A stretch of DNA of 64,000 nt from Pseudomonas jessenii. Its GTDB lineage: Bacteria > Pseudomonadota > Gammaproteobacteria > Pseudomonadales > Pseudomonadaceae. Below the pieces are notes generated by a model. That model made no database searches, was not told where the DNA came from, and saw only the letters and a program-made list of their open reading frames with translations. Positions 1-9,249 of the stretch are shown here, piece after piece; position 1 is the first letter of the stretch; each line of letters opens with the position of its first letter. The stretch spans positions 682,001 through 746,000 of the forward strand of contig NZ_NIWT01000001.1 of the NCBI RefSeq assembly GCF_002236115.1. The letters run 5' to 3'. Made by a program: the position numbers and the translations under genes.

Positions 1-858
1 ATTTGCCCTGACCAGATGCAACCTGGAGATACCGGCGACAAATTCCGCGACGTAATCGTCCGCGGGGTTGAGGACGATCTCCTCGGCAGTTCCCACCTGA
101 ATGATCGCGCCGTCCTTCATGATCGCGATCCGGTCGCCGATACGAATCGCTTCGTCCAGATCGTGAGTGATGAATACAGCAGACTTGCCCAGTTCCTTGG
201 TCAGTTGGCGGAACTCATCCTGCAACTGCCGGCGAATCAACGGGTCGAGTGCACTGAAAGGCTCATCCATCAGGATCACTTCCGGGTCTGCGGTGATTGC
301 CCTGGCAAGCCCTACCCGTTGTTGCATGCCCCCGGACAATTCGCTGGGGTAGCGCGACATCCAGTCGCTCAACCCGACTTTGGCCAAGGCCTGCTCGGCA
401 ACCTTGTAGCGCTCGGCCTTGCCCACGCCTTGTACTTCCAGTCCAAACGCCGTGTTCTCCAGAACCGTACGGTTAGGCAGCAACGCAACGCTCTGAAAAA
501 CCATCCCGATATGACGTGCTCTCACCTCACGCAGTTGTGCGGCATTCAACGACGAGAGTTCTTTGCCCTTGACTACGATCTTGCCGGCGCTGGGTGTGAT
601 GAGTTTGTTCAACAGCCTTATCAGCGTAGATTTGCCACTGCCTGACAATCCCATGATGCAGAAGATCTCTCCCCGGCGAACCTGGAGACTGACATCCGAG
701 ACCCCGACCACGCAGCCGTAGTTTTGCAGGATCTGAGTCTTGGTGAGCCCCTGCTGAACGACGGCATTCATCGCAGCAGGTGCGGCTTTCCCGAAGATTT
801 TCCAGACTGACTGGCAATCTATCAGCACTTCGTTGGTATCAATGTTGGGCGTTGTCAT
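1..858 (-). CDS. Quaternary-amine (glycine betaine/choline type) ABC transporter ATPase, 3' end cut by window
   Basis: ATP-binding subunit of a ProV/OpuAA-type importer, acting at the cytoplasmic face of the inner membrane. Reading from the ATG at 858 gives a Walker A motif GLSGSGKST, an ABC signature ELSGGMQQR and a Walker B MDEPFSALDP, with the H-loop region ITHDLDEA following. The frame is open to the window edge, so the C-terminus (where CBS domains may sit) is missing. It lies 78 bp downstream of the substrate-binding protein gene on the same strand; a permease gene would be expected beyond the left edge. Family is clear; the exact substrate is inferred from the neighbouring binding protein. 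Confidence 0.9.
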   Translation of the reverse strand, partial: MTTPNIDTNEVLIDCQSVWKIFGKAAPAAMNAVVQQGLTKTQILQNYGCVVGVSDVSLQVRRGEIFCIMGLSGSGKSTLIRLLNKLITPSAGKIVVKGKELSSLNAAQLREVRARHIGMVFQSVALLPNRTVLENTAFGLEVQGVGKAERYKVAEQALAKVGLSDWMSRYPSELSGGMQQRVGLARAITADPEVILMDEPFSALDPLIRRQLQDEFRQLTKELGKSAVFITHDLDEAIRIGDRIAIMKDGAIIQVGTAEEIVLNPADDYVAEFVAGISRLHLVRAN

Positions 859-936
859 TTTTCGTACCCGTCGAACCAGTTTTTCTGGTTTTTCTAATGA
901 ATCAAAGGGCGGCAGTGGCGTTTAAAAAGATGCTCG

Positions 937-1785
937 TTATTTCTTTATGTTTTCCCAGCGCTTCAACAGGTCAGCGTGCCCATCAGTCCAGCCTTGAATG
1001 GCTTGCTCCATGGTCTTGCCGTCCTTTACTTCACCGTTTATTGCCGTGATATCTGAAATCGGCACGTATACGCTGGCCATTACTTCACGTGCACGTGGGT
1101 TTTCCGTTGAGAAATCCTTGTGGCCAATCCAGTAGTAACCTTGTGGCGGTGGGAACACACCCTTTGGATCCTTGAGGAACTTCAGGTCGAACTTCTGCGC
1201 CATCCATGAAGGCTCCCACACAGTGACGGCAACCCACTCTTTACGATCGACTGCCGATTTCAATGCGGCTGTCATGGCAGCGGTACTGCCTTCGAGCAGT
1301 TGCAACTTGATGCCGTAGTCCTTGACCGCCTTGCTCGCGTCATTCATCAAGCCCGAACCTGGTTCGATACCGATGATCTTGTTGCCGAATTTCTCGGCGT
1401 TGTCATTGAGTTGTTCGATTGAGTCGATGTCGACGTATTTAGGTACGGCGATCGCCTGGTAAAGGCCATAGGAAACCGGGGATAGTTTTTCCAGGCGGTT
1501 CTTGTTTTTGTTCCAGTAGTCATTCGCCGCGTAGTCGGTTTGTGAGGCAAGTACCTGGATATCACCTTTGGTCAGAGCGGCATAAGCAATACCCCACTCG
1601 GAAAACTCGATGACTTTTACGCTATAACCGGAATCCTCAAGCACCTTTTTGGTAATACCGGTAATGGGTGTCAAGTCTTCCCAGGTCAACGTGCCCATGG
1701 TGATTGTTTTTTCTTCCGCGTGAACAGGCAGCATTACCATGCCCATCATCGCGACCGCGCAGACTGCCTTCCAAATCTTCTTCAT
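937..1785 (-). CDS. Glycine betaine/choline-type ABC transporter substrate-binding protein
   Basis: Periplasmic OpuAC-type binding protein of 282 residues. The first ~23 residues form a signal peptide ending PVHAEE. The mature part has the type-II binding fold pattern of this family, with WEDLTPITG near the start, a run of Trp/Tyr residues that would form the aromatic cage for a trimethylammonium group (VWEPSWMAQ, GYYWIGH) and a helical C-terminus ending in TDGHADLLKRWENIKK. First gene of an operon with the ATPase downstream. An FCD-type GntR regulator lies just upstream on the same strand and may control it. Choline, betaine or carnitine cannot be told apart by eye. Confidence 0.9.
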   Translation of the reverse strand: MKKIWKAVCAVAMMGMVMLPVHAEEKTITMGTLTWEDLTPITGITKKVLEDSGYSVKVIEFSEWGIAYAALTKGDIQVLASQTDYAANDYWNKNKNRLEKLSPVSYGLYQAIAVPKYVDIDSIEQLNDNAEKFGNKIIGIEPGSGLMNDASKAVKDYGIKLQLLEGSTAAMTAALKSAVDRKEWVAVTVWEPSWMAQKFDLKFLKDPKGVFPPPQGYYWIGHKDFSTENPRAREVMASVYVPISDITAINGEVKDGKTMEQAIQGWTDGHADLLKRWENIKK

Positions 1786-1890
1786 GGCGTTCCTCGATCT
1801 ACGTTAATACTTTTTATATTAGTCTCTAAACAATAGAGGCCCGTGGCGCACAGCTATAAGCTCACCATCTGTTTCAGTTGTTGTTGCCTA

Positions 1891-1910
1891 TCAATCCGTA
1901 TCCGGATTGA
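1891..1910. promoter_or_regulatory. Perfect 8-4-8 inverted repeat upstream of the betaine transporter
   Basis: Half-sites TCAATCCG and CGGATTGA are separated by TATC. The repeat lies about 105 bp upstream of the binding-protein start and about 70 bp past the end of the GntR gene. There is no T-tract, so it looks more like an operator than a terminator. Which regulator binds is unknown. Confidence 0.4.
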
Positions 1911-1979
1911 TATTCAATGCCGCCGTTTCTGCGACATCAACTCGTATCGATCCTCATGCCAATTAAGCGAGGACCGGTA

Positions 1980-2666
1980 TTATTTAAATGGAGTTGGCAG
2001 GTCTGCCTTCATTCCATTGGGCGCGATAAACATTTCCATGTTCTCGCGGGAGAGCTCCCAATGCTCAAAGACCAGGTCAACTACAGCGCTCTCGTCACGA
2101 CGCTCAATGGCTTCAATAAAAGAATCGTGGTGCTCTGCGGAAAGCTGTAGCCGTTGTTCCATGTCCTCATCGCGAGGGCGGAAAAATGTATGACCAATCC
2201 GTGCGTGATCAATCAGCAGTCTTTCGAGGCTGGGCTCAAGGTACTGATTGCCCGACATTTCACCCATGATTGCGTGGAATCGATTGTTTTCCACCACCAT
2301 CATCAGGGCATCACGGGACACCGTCGCAGCACGGAAACGGCGTTGCGTTTCCTTCAGGTCAACCAGCTGCTGAGCCTTGAAATTCTGAACGGCCAGGCGA
2401 CCTATCGCGGCGTACACCATGGGAGCCACCAGGAAAAAATTTCGCAGTGTCGAGTGGTTCATGGGAATCACCCGGGCACCGCGGTTCTCCCTGATATCGA
2501 TGTACCCCTCACCGGCAAGACGTCGAAATACTTCCCGTACCGGGGTTCTCGAAAGCCCGTACCGTTCGCTGATGGCAACCTCATCCAGCGCCTCGTCAGG
2601 ATCGAGCTCCATCGTGAGGATCTGACGCTTGAGGTCGTCATAAAGAGTGCTCTTGCCGTTTTTCAC
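1980..2666 (-). CDS. GntR-family (FadR/FCD) transcriptional regulator
   Basis: DNA-binding regulator of 228 residues. Residues ~5-75 are a GntR winged helix, including LYDDLKRQILTMEL and the recognition helix region LSRTPVREVFRRLAGEGYI. The rest is an all-helical FCD ligand domain with the expected acidic/His metal-site positions (NNRFHAIMGEMSGN, SAEHHDSF). It lies 194 bp upstream of the betaine-type transporter on the same strand, so a role in its control is likely but inferred. The ligand is not predictable from sequence. Confidence 0.88.
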   Translation of the reverse strand: MKNGKSTLYDDLKRQILTMELDPDEALDEVAISERYGLSRTPVREVFRRLAGEGYIDIRENRGARVIPMNHSTLRNFFLVAPMVYAAIGRLAVQNFKAQQLVDLKETQRRFRAATVSRDALMMVVENNRFHAIMGEMSGNQYLEPSLERLLIDHARIGHTFFRPRDEDMEQRLQLSAEHHDSFIEAIERRDESAVVDLVFEHWELSRENMEMFIAPNGMKADLPTPFK

Positions 2667-3092
2667 AATGACCTCCCGAGGCAGTCAAATCAGCGGTTAC
2701 GGCTTGTTGTTGAATTCAGATTCGCACGGGTTTCGGGTGTCGTCAATGATTTGTATTTTTTATGTATACACAGAAAATACTGTAAGAACACACATGTGAA
2801 ATAGATTATTTCCTTACAAATCAAATAGATAAAATTTCAAACCGAAATCATAGGGTCGTTAACAGAAATGTAACCTGTCGCAAATTGAACGGCCCTTCGG
2901 CCTCGGGATCGGGCACCTGGCCGGGTCGGATGTCCGACGGCGCCATTTTCAAGACCGCAAACGACATGCTGCCGATATGACAAACAGGGCAATGTTCGAG
3001 AAATGTAGCGAGGGGGATCTGGTCATTCAAAGCCGCGAAGCGGCTTCGACTTGAAGGAAGGGGTCGACCACGTCTACGCGGTCCGACGTGAA
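2667..3092. other. Intergenic region with no convincing gene
   Basis: The first ~180 bp are AT-rich and probably hold the GntR promoter. A TTG-initiated minus-strand ORF (2848-3030, 60 codons) contains a CPVC pair but has no clear ribosome site and is not recognised. A short hairpin (AGCCGC, loop GAA, GCGGCT) sits at 3031-3045 just upstream of it. Nothing else stands out. Confidence 0.4.
2763..2770. promoter_or_regulatory. Possible GntR/FCD operator
   Basis: The palindrome TGTATACA lies in an AT-rich stretch about 100 bp upstream of the GntR start. FadR-type regulators favour short palindromes with GT and AC half-sites, so this could be an autoregulatory site. It is short enough to occur by chance. 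Confidence 0.3.
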
Positions 3093-3254
3093 TCAGCTCT
3101 CAGAGGCGATCGTTGACTCGTCAGTGGTTTCTGCCGCCAGCTTCAATCGGTCCGCTTTACAAATGTATTTAGGCTTGCTCTTCGGTGCCAGTTTGGCACT
3201 GGCCTTTTTGGCCTTAGCCTTGAACAGTTGCTTTAGTTTCTTTTGACGGTTCAT
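3093..3254 (-). CDS. Small Lys/Ala-rich DUF2986-like protein
   Basis: A 53-residue protein that is strongly basic: MNRQKKLKQLFKAKAKKASA at the start, then LAPKSKPKYICKADR and an acidic tail ending in ASES. The pattern (basic helix, then P-x-Y-I-x-K-A-D-R) matches my memory of the small DUF2986 family of Pseudomonas and Vibrio, whose function is unknown. It has no signal peptide or membrane segment. It sits 57 bp downstream of the nucleotidyltransferase-like gene on the same strand and may be cotranscribed. Confidence 0.7.
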   Translation of the reverse strand: MNRQKKLKQLFKAKAKKASAKLAPKSKPKYICKADRLKLAAETTDESTIASES

Positions 3255-3311
3255 GTTGTTCTACTCAGCCTGTAATTCTTGAATGATATCAGCTTGAGAC
3301 ATTTAGCCGAT

Positions 3312-3884
3312 TCAACTTTGCGGCTCCACGATCCTGAGCCAGGGCCAGCGAGCCTGATAACTTCTCGCCTTCTGATCGAACAGCTCTGGCTTGAGATTCT
3401 TTGGGTTGATTCGAAGTAGCCCGTGCTCGGTGTCGGCCAGGCCGTTGGGCGCATAGACCTCACCCGTTTCGATATCCAGACCAATGCAGGTGCCGGCAAT
3501 CAGGTAGCGATCTATCCCGTCTTTAGCCGACTGAAGCCTTGGATAATCCCCGCCAAAGCGCTGGCGGTACCACAGGTGGACGCGGGCCTGATTCTTGATC
3601 TCAATGTTCACGTCGAGGTCCTGGAACAGACGCTGACCTGATTCGATGACCTCATTCTCAGCTTCCCATGACAAGTCATCATCGAAGTAAAAGACGTCGT
3701 AATCCTTCACGCCCCACTCTGGCGGTCGCTGTGCCTGTTGATTCCAGACGGCCTGGAACAGGCAGCCGGCCGTTAGCATGCATTGGTTCAAACCGAGTTC
3801 AGGCAAGCGAGTGGAAATTTCTGCGTTTACCGGATTGGTCATTGCGACCCTGACCAGGCTTTCGACAGTCAATGTCATCTTCAT
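3312..3884 (-). CDS. Nucleotidyltransferase-like protein (NTP_transf_6 / former DUF925)
   Basis: A 190-residue cytoplasmic protein. The features seen are AGCLFQAVWN, then GVKDYDVFYFDDDLSWEAE, where the spaced Asp residues (KDYDVFYFD) fit the metal-binding pair of the nucleotidyltransferase fold. A conserved RVHLWYRQRFG segment follows, and TCIGL...YAPNGLAD comes later. This layout is typical of the NTP_transf_6 family, which has no established substrate. It is followed by the DUF2986-like gene. Family call is good; function is unknown. Confidence 0.8.
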   Translation of the reverse strand: MKMTLTVESLVRVAMTNPVNAEISTRLPELGLNQCMLTAGCLFQAVWNQQAQRPPEWGVKDYDVFYFDDDLSWEAENEVIESGQRLFQDLDVNIEIKNQARVHLWYRQRFGGDYPRLQSAKDGIDRYLIAGTCIGLDIETGEVYAPNGLADTEHGLLRINPKNLKPELFDQKARSYQARWPWLRIVEPQS

Positions 3885-4106
3885 CCCTTCTGATTGATCT
3901 AATCCCGGCGACCGACAATACCCTCAACGCCGTTCAAGTTTGCAAAAAAGTCGCCCTTTTCTCTCCCTCGGCCAATCTGGCGCGAATCATGCCTGATTCA
4001 ATGGCCTGAAGTCGGTACTGACTATGTGGGTGACACTTTTGAAGTGAACCACCTCAGTGCCTGCCACGATAATCGATAGCTTACTGACGATCTGTCGAGG
4101 TCAAGC

Positions 4107-5444
4107 ATGACGAACGCAACTACGGAACAAGTCAGCCCACAAACACTGAGAAGAGTGATTGTGGCTGCCGGCATCGGCAATTTCGTCGAGTGGTTCGACT
4201 TTGCGGTGTATGGCTTTTTGGCCACGACCATCGCCCAGCAATTCTTCCCCAGCGGCGATGCCAGTGCCGCGCTGCTCAAGACCTTTGCGGTATTCGCCGT
4301 GGCCTTTGCGTTTCGGCCCCTTGGAGGGATTTTCTTCGGCATGCTGGGCGACAGGATCGGCCGCAAGCGCACCCTTGCGATGACCATCCTGCTGATGGCC
4401 GGTGCCACGACCTTGATCGGCCTGCTGCCCACTTATGCGGCAATCGGGGTCATGGCGCCGATTCTTCTGTCCCTGATCCGTTGCGCCCAAGGCTTTTCCG
4501 CCGGGGGAGAATACGCAGGTGCCTGTGCCTACTTGATGGAACATGCGCCGAGTGACAAGCGCGCCTGGTACGGCAGCTTCATTCCGGTATCGACATTTTC
4601 CGCCTTCGCCGCGGCCGCCGTGGTGGCCTACGCGCTCGAGGCATCATTGTCGGCCGAAGCAATGGGGAGCTGGGGTTGGCGCCTGCCGTTCCTGATTGCC
4701 GCCCCCTTGGGCCTGGTGGGTCTTTACCTGCGCTGGAAGCTCGATGAGACACCGGCATTCCAGGCGGTGACTCAGGAACATGCTGTCGCACATTCTCCAC
4801 TCAAGGAAACCTTGCGCAACCATGGTGCGGCGATCTGTTGCCTGGGCGCTTTTGTGTCACTCACGGCACTTTCGTTTTATATGTTCACCACCTACTTCGC
4901 GACCTACCTGCAAGTGGCCGGTGGCCTGAGTCGCGCAACAGCCTTGCTGGTGTCACTGATTGCATTGCTGTTCGCTGCGGCGATCTGCCCGCTGGCCGGG
5001 CTGTATTCGGACCGGGTTGGGCGTCGTGTCACGGTGATGACCGCATGCGCGCTGTTGATCCTGGTCGTGTATCCATCGTTCCTGATGGCCAGCTCCGGCT
5101 CGTTCGCCGCGTCCATCGTCGGCGTCATGCTCCTGGCGATTGGCGCGGTGTTGTGTGGCGTGGTAACGGCGGCCTTGCTCTCGGAAACCTTCCCTACCCG
5201 CACTCGGTACACCGCCTCGGCGATCACCTACAACATGGCGTACACCCTTTTCGGTGGCACCGCGCCGCTGGTGGCAACGTGGCTGATCAGCACCACCGGC
5301 AGCAACCTGTCGCCAGCGTTCTACCTGATTGCGATTGCATTGCTCGCATTGGCGGGCGGGCTGGCATTACCGGAGACTTCAAGGATTTCCCTGCACGACG
5401 TTGCGGTGCAGGAGAAAACCGAGGGCGTGGGCGCATCCGCCTGA
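4107..5444 (+). CDS. MFS transporter, metabolite:H+ symporter (MHS) type
   Basis: Inner-membrane carrier of 445 residues with 12 predicted hydrophobic spans. It has the N-terminal MHS signature GNFVEWFDFAVYGF (residues ~25-38), the loop 2-3 motif GMLGDRIGRKRTL (~82-94) and RCAQGFSAGGEYAGA (~118-132), all typical of the ProP / KgtP / citrate-permease branch. The second half has the loop 8-9 repeat LYSDRVGRR. It likely imports an organic acid, betaine or proline by proton symport; the substrate is not decided by sequence. No operon partner is obvious. Confidence 0.9.
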   Translation: MTNATTEQVSPQTLRRVIVAAGIGNFVEWFDFAVYGFLATTIAQQFFPSGDASAALLKTFAVFAVAFAFRPLGGIFFGMLGDRIGRKRTLAMTILLMAGATTLIGLLPTYAAIGVMAPILLSLIRCAQGFSAGGEYAGACAYLMEHAPSDKRAWYGSFIPVSTFSAFAAAAVVAYALEASLSAEAMGSWGWRLPFLIAAPLGLVGLYLRWKLDETPAFQAVTQEHAVAHSPLKETLRNHGAAICCLGAFVSLTALSFYMFTTYFATYLQVAGGLSRATALLVSLIALLFAAAICPLAGLYSDRVGRRVTVMTACALLILVVYPSFLMASSGSFAASIVGVMLLAIGAVLCGVVTAALLSETFPTRTRYTASAITYNMAYTLFGGTAPLVATWLISTTGSNLSPAFYLIAIALLALAGGLALPETSRISLHDVAVQEKTEGVGASA

Positions 5445-5558
5445 AAACACGAAACGAGCCGGCCAGGCGTCACGTGAGCTAGGTTTCCCTCAGCGGCCGT
5501 TGACTGGCCGTCAAAACCCTGCACAATTGCCGGCTTTTTTCGCGACAGGACGTCACTC

Positions 5559-6095
5559 ATGCAACGGATTGTAATTCTAGGCAATGCCGGTAGCGGCAAA
5601 TCCACCCTCGCCCGCGCCCTTGGCAAGCGTCTGGGCCTGCCCGTGGTGCACCTCGATACCTTGTTCTGGGAGCCCGGCTGGATAGAACCCGACGCGGAGC
5701 AATTCCGCGCGCGGGTCAGCGCCGCGATCGCAGCGGATACCTGGATTTGTGAAGGCAACTATGCCCGGCGCACCTTTGACCTTCGCCTGCCCCGGGCCGA
5801 CCTGATCATCTGGCTCGATACGCCGCGACTGACCTGCTTCGCCCGAGTGATCATGCGCAGCGTCAGCAAGCGCCCTCGCCCTGACCTTGCAGCCGGTTGC
5901 CCAGAGAAGCTCGACCGGGCGTTCCTGACCTTTCTGAACTTTGTGTGGAATTTCGATCAGGGTTATCGCCCCGGTATCGAGGCGGTGCGCCTGACCACAG
6001 GCCCGCGGATTCCTGTGGTGCATTTGTGCAATAGCCAGCAGATTGCCGCCTTTCTCCATGGCTTGCCCGCAATGCCAGGCACCTGCCCTGTATAG
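5559..6095 (+). CDS. P-loop kinase-like protein (FlaR / adenylate kinase-related family)
   Basis: A 178-residue cytoplasmic P-loop protein. Walker A is GNAGSGKST at residues ~8-16, followed by LARALGKRLGLPVVHLDTLFWEPGW, the hallmark of proteins labelled DNA topology modulation protein FlaR or adenylate kinase-like. A segment WICEGNYARRTFDLRLPRADLIIWLD gives the beta strand with the acidic residue near the nucleotide. These proteins are probably small-molecule kinases; the old FlaR name is weakly supported. Stands alone. Confidence 0.8.
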   Translation: MQRIVILGNAGSGKSTLARALGKRLGLPVVHLDTLFWEPGWIEPDAEQFRARVSAAIAADTWICEGNYARRTFDLRLPRADLIIWLDTPRLTCFARVIMRSVSKRPRPDLAAGCPEKLDRAFLTFLNFVWNFDQGYRPGIEAVRLTTGPRIPVVHLCNSQQIAAFLHGLPAMPGTCPV

Positions 6096-6310
6096 AGGGC
6101 GCATGATTTCACATTGATATCGCCGATTTGTCATGAAATGACAAGAAATTGTCGTCGAATGAATGGTCGATAGCCTCCCCCGTCCATAAATTCCTCTTCG
6201 GGCCCGCGCGTTGAATCCCCCGATCTGACACCTGGCCCGGCTGGCGCAATGCCTGGGCGCATTTCTGATTTATATGCTCAACATAATAATAATCCGAGGG
6301 GTCGCATTGT

Positions 6311-7876
6311 ATGCGTGTGAATTTACCCGTAACCGAGCATGAAAGTGTTTTCCCCACCGAACAGCGATTGATCTCCACCACCGATCTGGATAGCCGAATC
6401 ACATACTGCAACGACGCCTTTGTTGCCATCAGCGGTTTCACCTACGACGAACTGGTGGGTCAGACCCATAACCTGGTTCGACACCCCGATATGCCACCCG
6501 GGGTATTCGTGCATATGTGGCACACCATCAAGCAAGGCAAACCCTGGATGGGTATTGTGAAAAACCGCTCGAAGAATGGTGATTTCTATTGGGTCAGTGC
6601 CTACGTCACGCCCATCTATGAAAACGGACGCATGAGTGGCTACGAGTCGGTCCGCTCGGTGCCCAGCCGCGACCAGGTCCGCCGGGCATCAGCGCTCTAT
6701 TCCAGGATGCGGGCCGGCAAGCCGATCGTTGCGCGCAGCGCGCGGATTTTCCGGCCACTGCGACAGGGGTGGCCATTATTGATGGCTGGCGGGGTTTCAC
6801 TGCTCGGTCGTCAGTGGCTATCGACAACCGCGGCACAAGGGGTCCTGATCGCGAGCCTTGGAGTTGCCTGGTACCTGATCGAGTCCCGAAATCGCAAGGC
6901 CATCGAACGTACCCTGGTCGAGCATCCGAAAGCCTTTTCCGATCCGTTGGTCGCCCTCACCTACAGCGATAACTACGGCCCCCAGGGGCAACTGGACATG
7001 GCCATGGTCAGTGAGGAAGCGCGCCTGCAGACAGCCCTGAGCCGGCTCGTCGATGCCGGGGTCAATGTCAAGGCCAAGGCGGCGCAATCATCCGAGCTCT
7101 CAGGTTCCCAGGCGCAGTCGCTTGATCGTCAGCGCAGTGAAACCGATCAGTCTGCCGCCGCCATTTCACAGATGGCCGCCACCATTCAGGAAGTCACGCA
7201 GAACGTCATCAGCACCGCACATGCCGCGTCGGAGGCTGACCAGTTGACCCGTGACGGTAGTGAGTTGGCCCGGCAAAGCCTGAGCGCCATGAAAACCATG
7301 CATGAGGCGGTCAACGAGATTGGCCAGGCGGTCGATGCATTGGCGAGCGAAACGCAATCGATCGGCAGTGTCGTGGATGTCATCACCTCCATTGCCGAAC
7401 AGACCAACCTGCTGGCGCTCAATGCGGCCATCGAGGCGGCCCGGGCAGGTGAGCAAGGTCGCGGATTTGCCGTGGTTGCCGACGAGGTGCGCTCCCTTGC
7501 ACAACGCACCCGCACCTCCACCGAACAGATCCACGGCATCATCGCTTCACTGTATGTCGGTGCCGATCGCGCCGTATCAACGGCCAATCGTGGCGAGCAG
7601 ATTTCCCGCGAAAGCATGCAAAGTGTCGAGGCGGTGCAGTCGGCGTTGGTCGGCATCAGCCAGGCCGTCACCCGGATAACCGGCATGAGCCAGCAGATGG
7701 CCTCGGCGTCTGAAGAACAAAGTCACGTGGCTGAAGATATCAATCAGCAGATCACCCGGATTGCCCAACTGTGCGACCACAGTGCCGGGCAGGCCAAGCA
7801 AGGCGCCGCGATCAGCCAGGATCTGGAAGTCATGGCCGATTATCTGCACAGCCTGGCCGAACGTTTCAGCCGATAG
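6311..7876 (+). CDS. PAS-domain methyl-accepting chemotaxis protein (Aer-type)
   Basis: A 521-residue energy-taxis receptor. Residues ~20-120 are a PAS domain of the Aer type ([49 protein letters not shown]), which in Aer binds FAD and reads redox state. A hydrophobic segment at ~155-190 anchors it in the membrane without a large periplasmic domain. The C-terminal half is a signalling domain with the hairpin tip [20 protein letters not shown] and [18 protein letters not shown]. It would signal through CheW/CheA. Stands alone with a 215-bp upstream gap that holds nothing I recognise. Confidence 0.92.
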   Translation: MRVNLPVTEHESVFPTEQRLISTTDLDSRITYCNDAFVAISGFTYDELVGQTHNLVRHPDMPPGVFVHMWHTIKQGKPWMGIVKNRSKNGDFYWVSAYVTPIYENGRMSGYESVRSVPSRDQVRRASALYSRMRAGKPIVARSARIFRPLRQGWPLLMAGGVSLLGRQWLSTTAAQGVLIASLGVAWYLIESRNRKAIERTLVEHPKAFSDPLVALTYSDNYGPQGQLDMAMVSEEARLQTALSRLVDAGVNVKAKAAQSSELSGSQAQSLDRQRSETDQSAAAISQMAATIQEVTQNVISTAHAASEADQLTRDGSELARQSLSAMKTMHEAVNEIGQAVDALASETQSIGSVVDVITSIAEQTNLLALNAAIEAARAGEQGRGFAVVADEVRSLAQRTRTSTEQIHGIIASLYVGADRAVSTANRGEQISRESMQSVEAVQSALVGISQAVTRITGMSQQMASASEEQSHVAEDINQQITRIAQLCDHSAGQAKQGAAISQDLEVMADYLHSLAERFSR

Positions 7877-8015
7877 CCTTTAGTGCCTGTTGACCATCTT
7901 GCATCCGGACAACAGGCAGCCTCAGTGGAAAACAGCGACGCGTCCCTCAACGCCCCCAGTCCCAATGATAGAATCCTGTTTTGAAAAAGGAGTTTCATCT
8001 GTGGAGGCTGGAAAA

Positions 8016-8381
8016 ATGAGTTGCCCATATTGCGCGGAAGTCATCATGGCTGAAGCCATTCTATGCAAGCACTACCAATCCGACCTCAGGCAGAAAATAC
8101 AAATCCCGCCTGGGCGGCCACTACCGTCAGTAAAGAGAATGGGCCCTGTCAGCAAGGTCCTCATCGGAGCCATTATCGCCATCACCTTGTACCTGGCTTT
8201 CGGCTCTGCTGTCAGTAACAGGTCGCAAGACAAGGAAATGATGCAGGCCCGAGATGCCGTCGAACTATGCCGCCAGGAAGTAAACAGCTACTCCGGCCCT
8301 GCAGTCGGGAAAAGCATAATCGTAGAAACTTGTCAGAAGCTTGAAGACGAATTCCGTAAGGGTTTTGGCGACGCACTATAG
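8016..8381 (+). CDS. Small zinc-ribbon-like membrane protein with an incomplete ribbon
   Basis: A 121-residue protein. It begins with SCPYCAEVIMAEAILCKHY, the usual N-terminal zinc ribbon of this family (CPYC...CKHC), but the last Cys is replaced by Tyr, so only three ligands remain. A membrane span follows (VLIGAIIAITLYLAFGSAV, ~47-65), then a soluble tail with two Cys. I chose the ATG preceded by GGAGG at 8003-8007. An in-frame GTG at 8001, preceded by AAGGAG, is an equally possible start that adds five residues. Followed by a strong terminator. Function unknown. Confidence 0.75.
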   Translation: MSCPYCAEVIMAEAILCKHYQSDLRQKIQIPPGRPLPSVKRMGPVSKVLIGAIIAITLYLAFGSAVSNRSQDKEMMQARDAVELCRQEVNSYSGPAVGKSIIVETCQKLEDEFRKGFGDAL

Positions 8382-8397
8382 GAAAAACCGATTACGA

Positions 8398-8422
8398 AGC
8401 CCGCCATTGAGCGGGCTTTTTT
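8398..8422 (+). terminator. Rho-independent terminator
   Basis: Stem AGCCCGC/GCGGGCT, loop CATTGA, followed by six T. It lies 16 bp after the stop of the zinc-ribbon-like gene. Confidence 0.9.
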
Positions 8423-8474
8423 GCCTTTGGCATCAGGCAACAAATCACTGATTCACCCTGCATGAAAATCCATC

Positions 8475-8535
8475 ATGACATGTTATGACATCATTCAAAA
8501 ACGGACTTTGGTCAACAAATACGGGGTTAAAAGGA
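8475..8535 (+). repeat. Dispersed ~60-bp element, copy A
   Basis: Aligns by eye with 26602-26665: 42 of the first 52 bases match without gaps, and the segment CAACAAATACGGGG is identical. It lies in the 312-bp gap (8382-8693) between the terminator and the next gene. No protein reading is shared between the copies. Role unknown; see the findings. Confidence 0.6.
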
Positions 8536-8693
8536 CGAATGGTCGAAAGGCGTCAAGCGTGGGGAATTGCCGGGAGTTTGCAGCCACTACAGGCTTTTCA
8601 GGCAGGCGCGTTCGTCGCGGCAAGGTGAACTTCACTTACTCAACGTGTCACATTAGGTCCCCGTCAAGCGAACTTCAGTGGAGGTATAGCCTT

Positions 8694-8972
8694 ATGAGCA
8701 TGACCACAATTGTCAGTGCCGTGATTTCCAGTCTCGCACCCAGTGTCTTTGACCAGAACAACCTGCAAGAACCCGGCGCACATGTTTCAGCCGTCGATTA
8801 TCACTACGGTATGGACATCGATGTGAAACAGGTACTGCAGCGCACCGATACATCCGACAAGACCGGCGTAGTACCAGTGACTGTGGTCTACCTGGACAGC
8901 CAGGGTGAGCTTCACAAGATCCGTTTCCTCGAATGGGGTGCAAGCCCTGCCAACCCCACCAGCATTGCCTGA
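8694..8972 (+). CDS. Hypothetical small protein
   Basis: A 92-residue protein starting MSMTTIVSAVISSLAP. The start is set by GGAGG at 8680-8684 with 9-base spacing; an upstream in-frame ATG at 8475 would add a basic, low-quality segment and read through the dispersed element, so I rejected it. The N-terminus is mildly hydrophobic. The middle (SAVDYHYGMDIDVKQVLQRT) and end (VTVVYLDSQGELHKIRFLEWG) look like a small compact fold. No family recognised. Confidence 0.65.
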   Translation: MSMTTIVSAVISSLAPSVFDQNNLQEPGAHVSAVDYHYGMDIDVKQVLQRTDTSDKTGVVPVTVVYLDSQGELHKIRFLEWGASPANPTSIA

Positions 8973-9249
8973 TCCGCTCGTCGATCGGATTCCGGGCCTC
9001 ACCGCCCCCCCAGAAGCGGAAGTTAAACCTCCCATGCACTGAGTGCGATTGAGGTTTTTGTTACTTGAAAATGGACATGATCGAATGACTAAAAAGTTCA
9101 TTCGAGAAACTCACTTTTATCTTGGTGGCTTAATGTCGCAAGATTAATTGATAACAATTGCTGGATCTAAATGGCAGTCAGCAACGGTAAATTCCAATCA
9201 AACCGTGCATAGAGCCAAGTTGATTCACTATTGAAACCAAGAGGTCACC

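Noticed and set aside
2848..3030. 60-codon minus ORF with a CPVC pair
   Set aside because: TTG start without a ribosome site and no recognisable family; kept only as a note in the gap entry.
8475..8693. Upstream in-frame extension of the hypothetical gene at 8694
   Set aside because: It would translate the dispersed element and a basic low-quality segment; GGAGG at 8680 clearly supports the later start.
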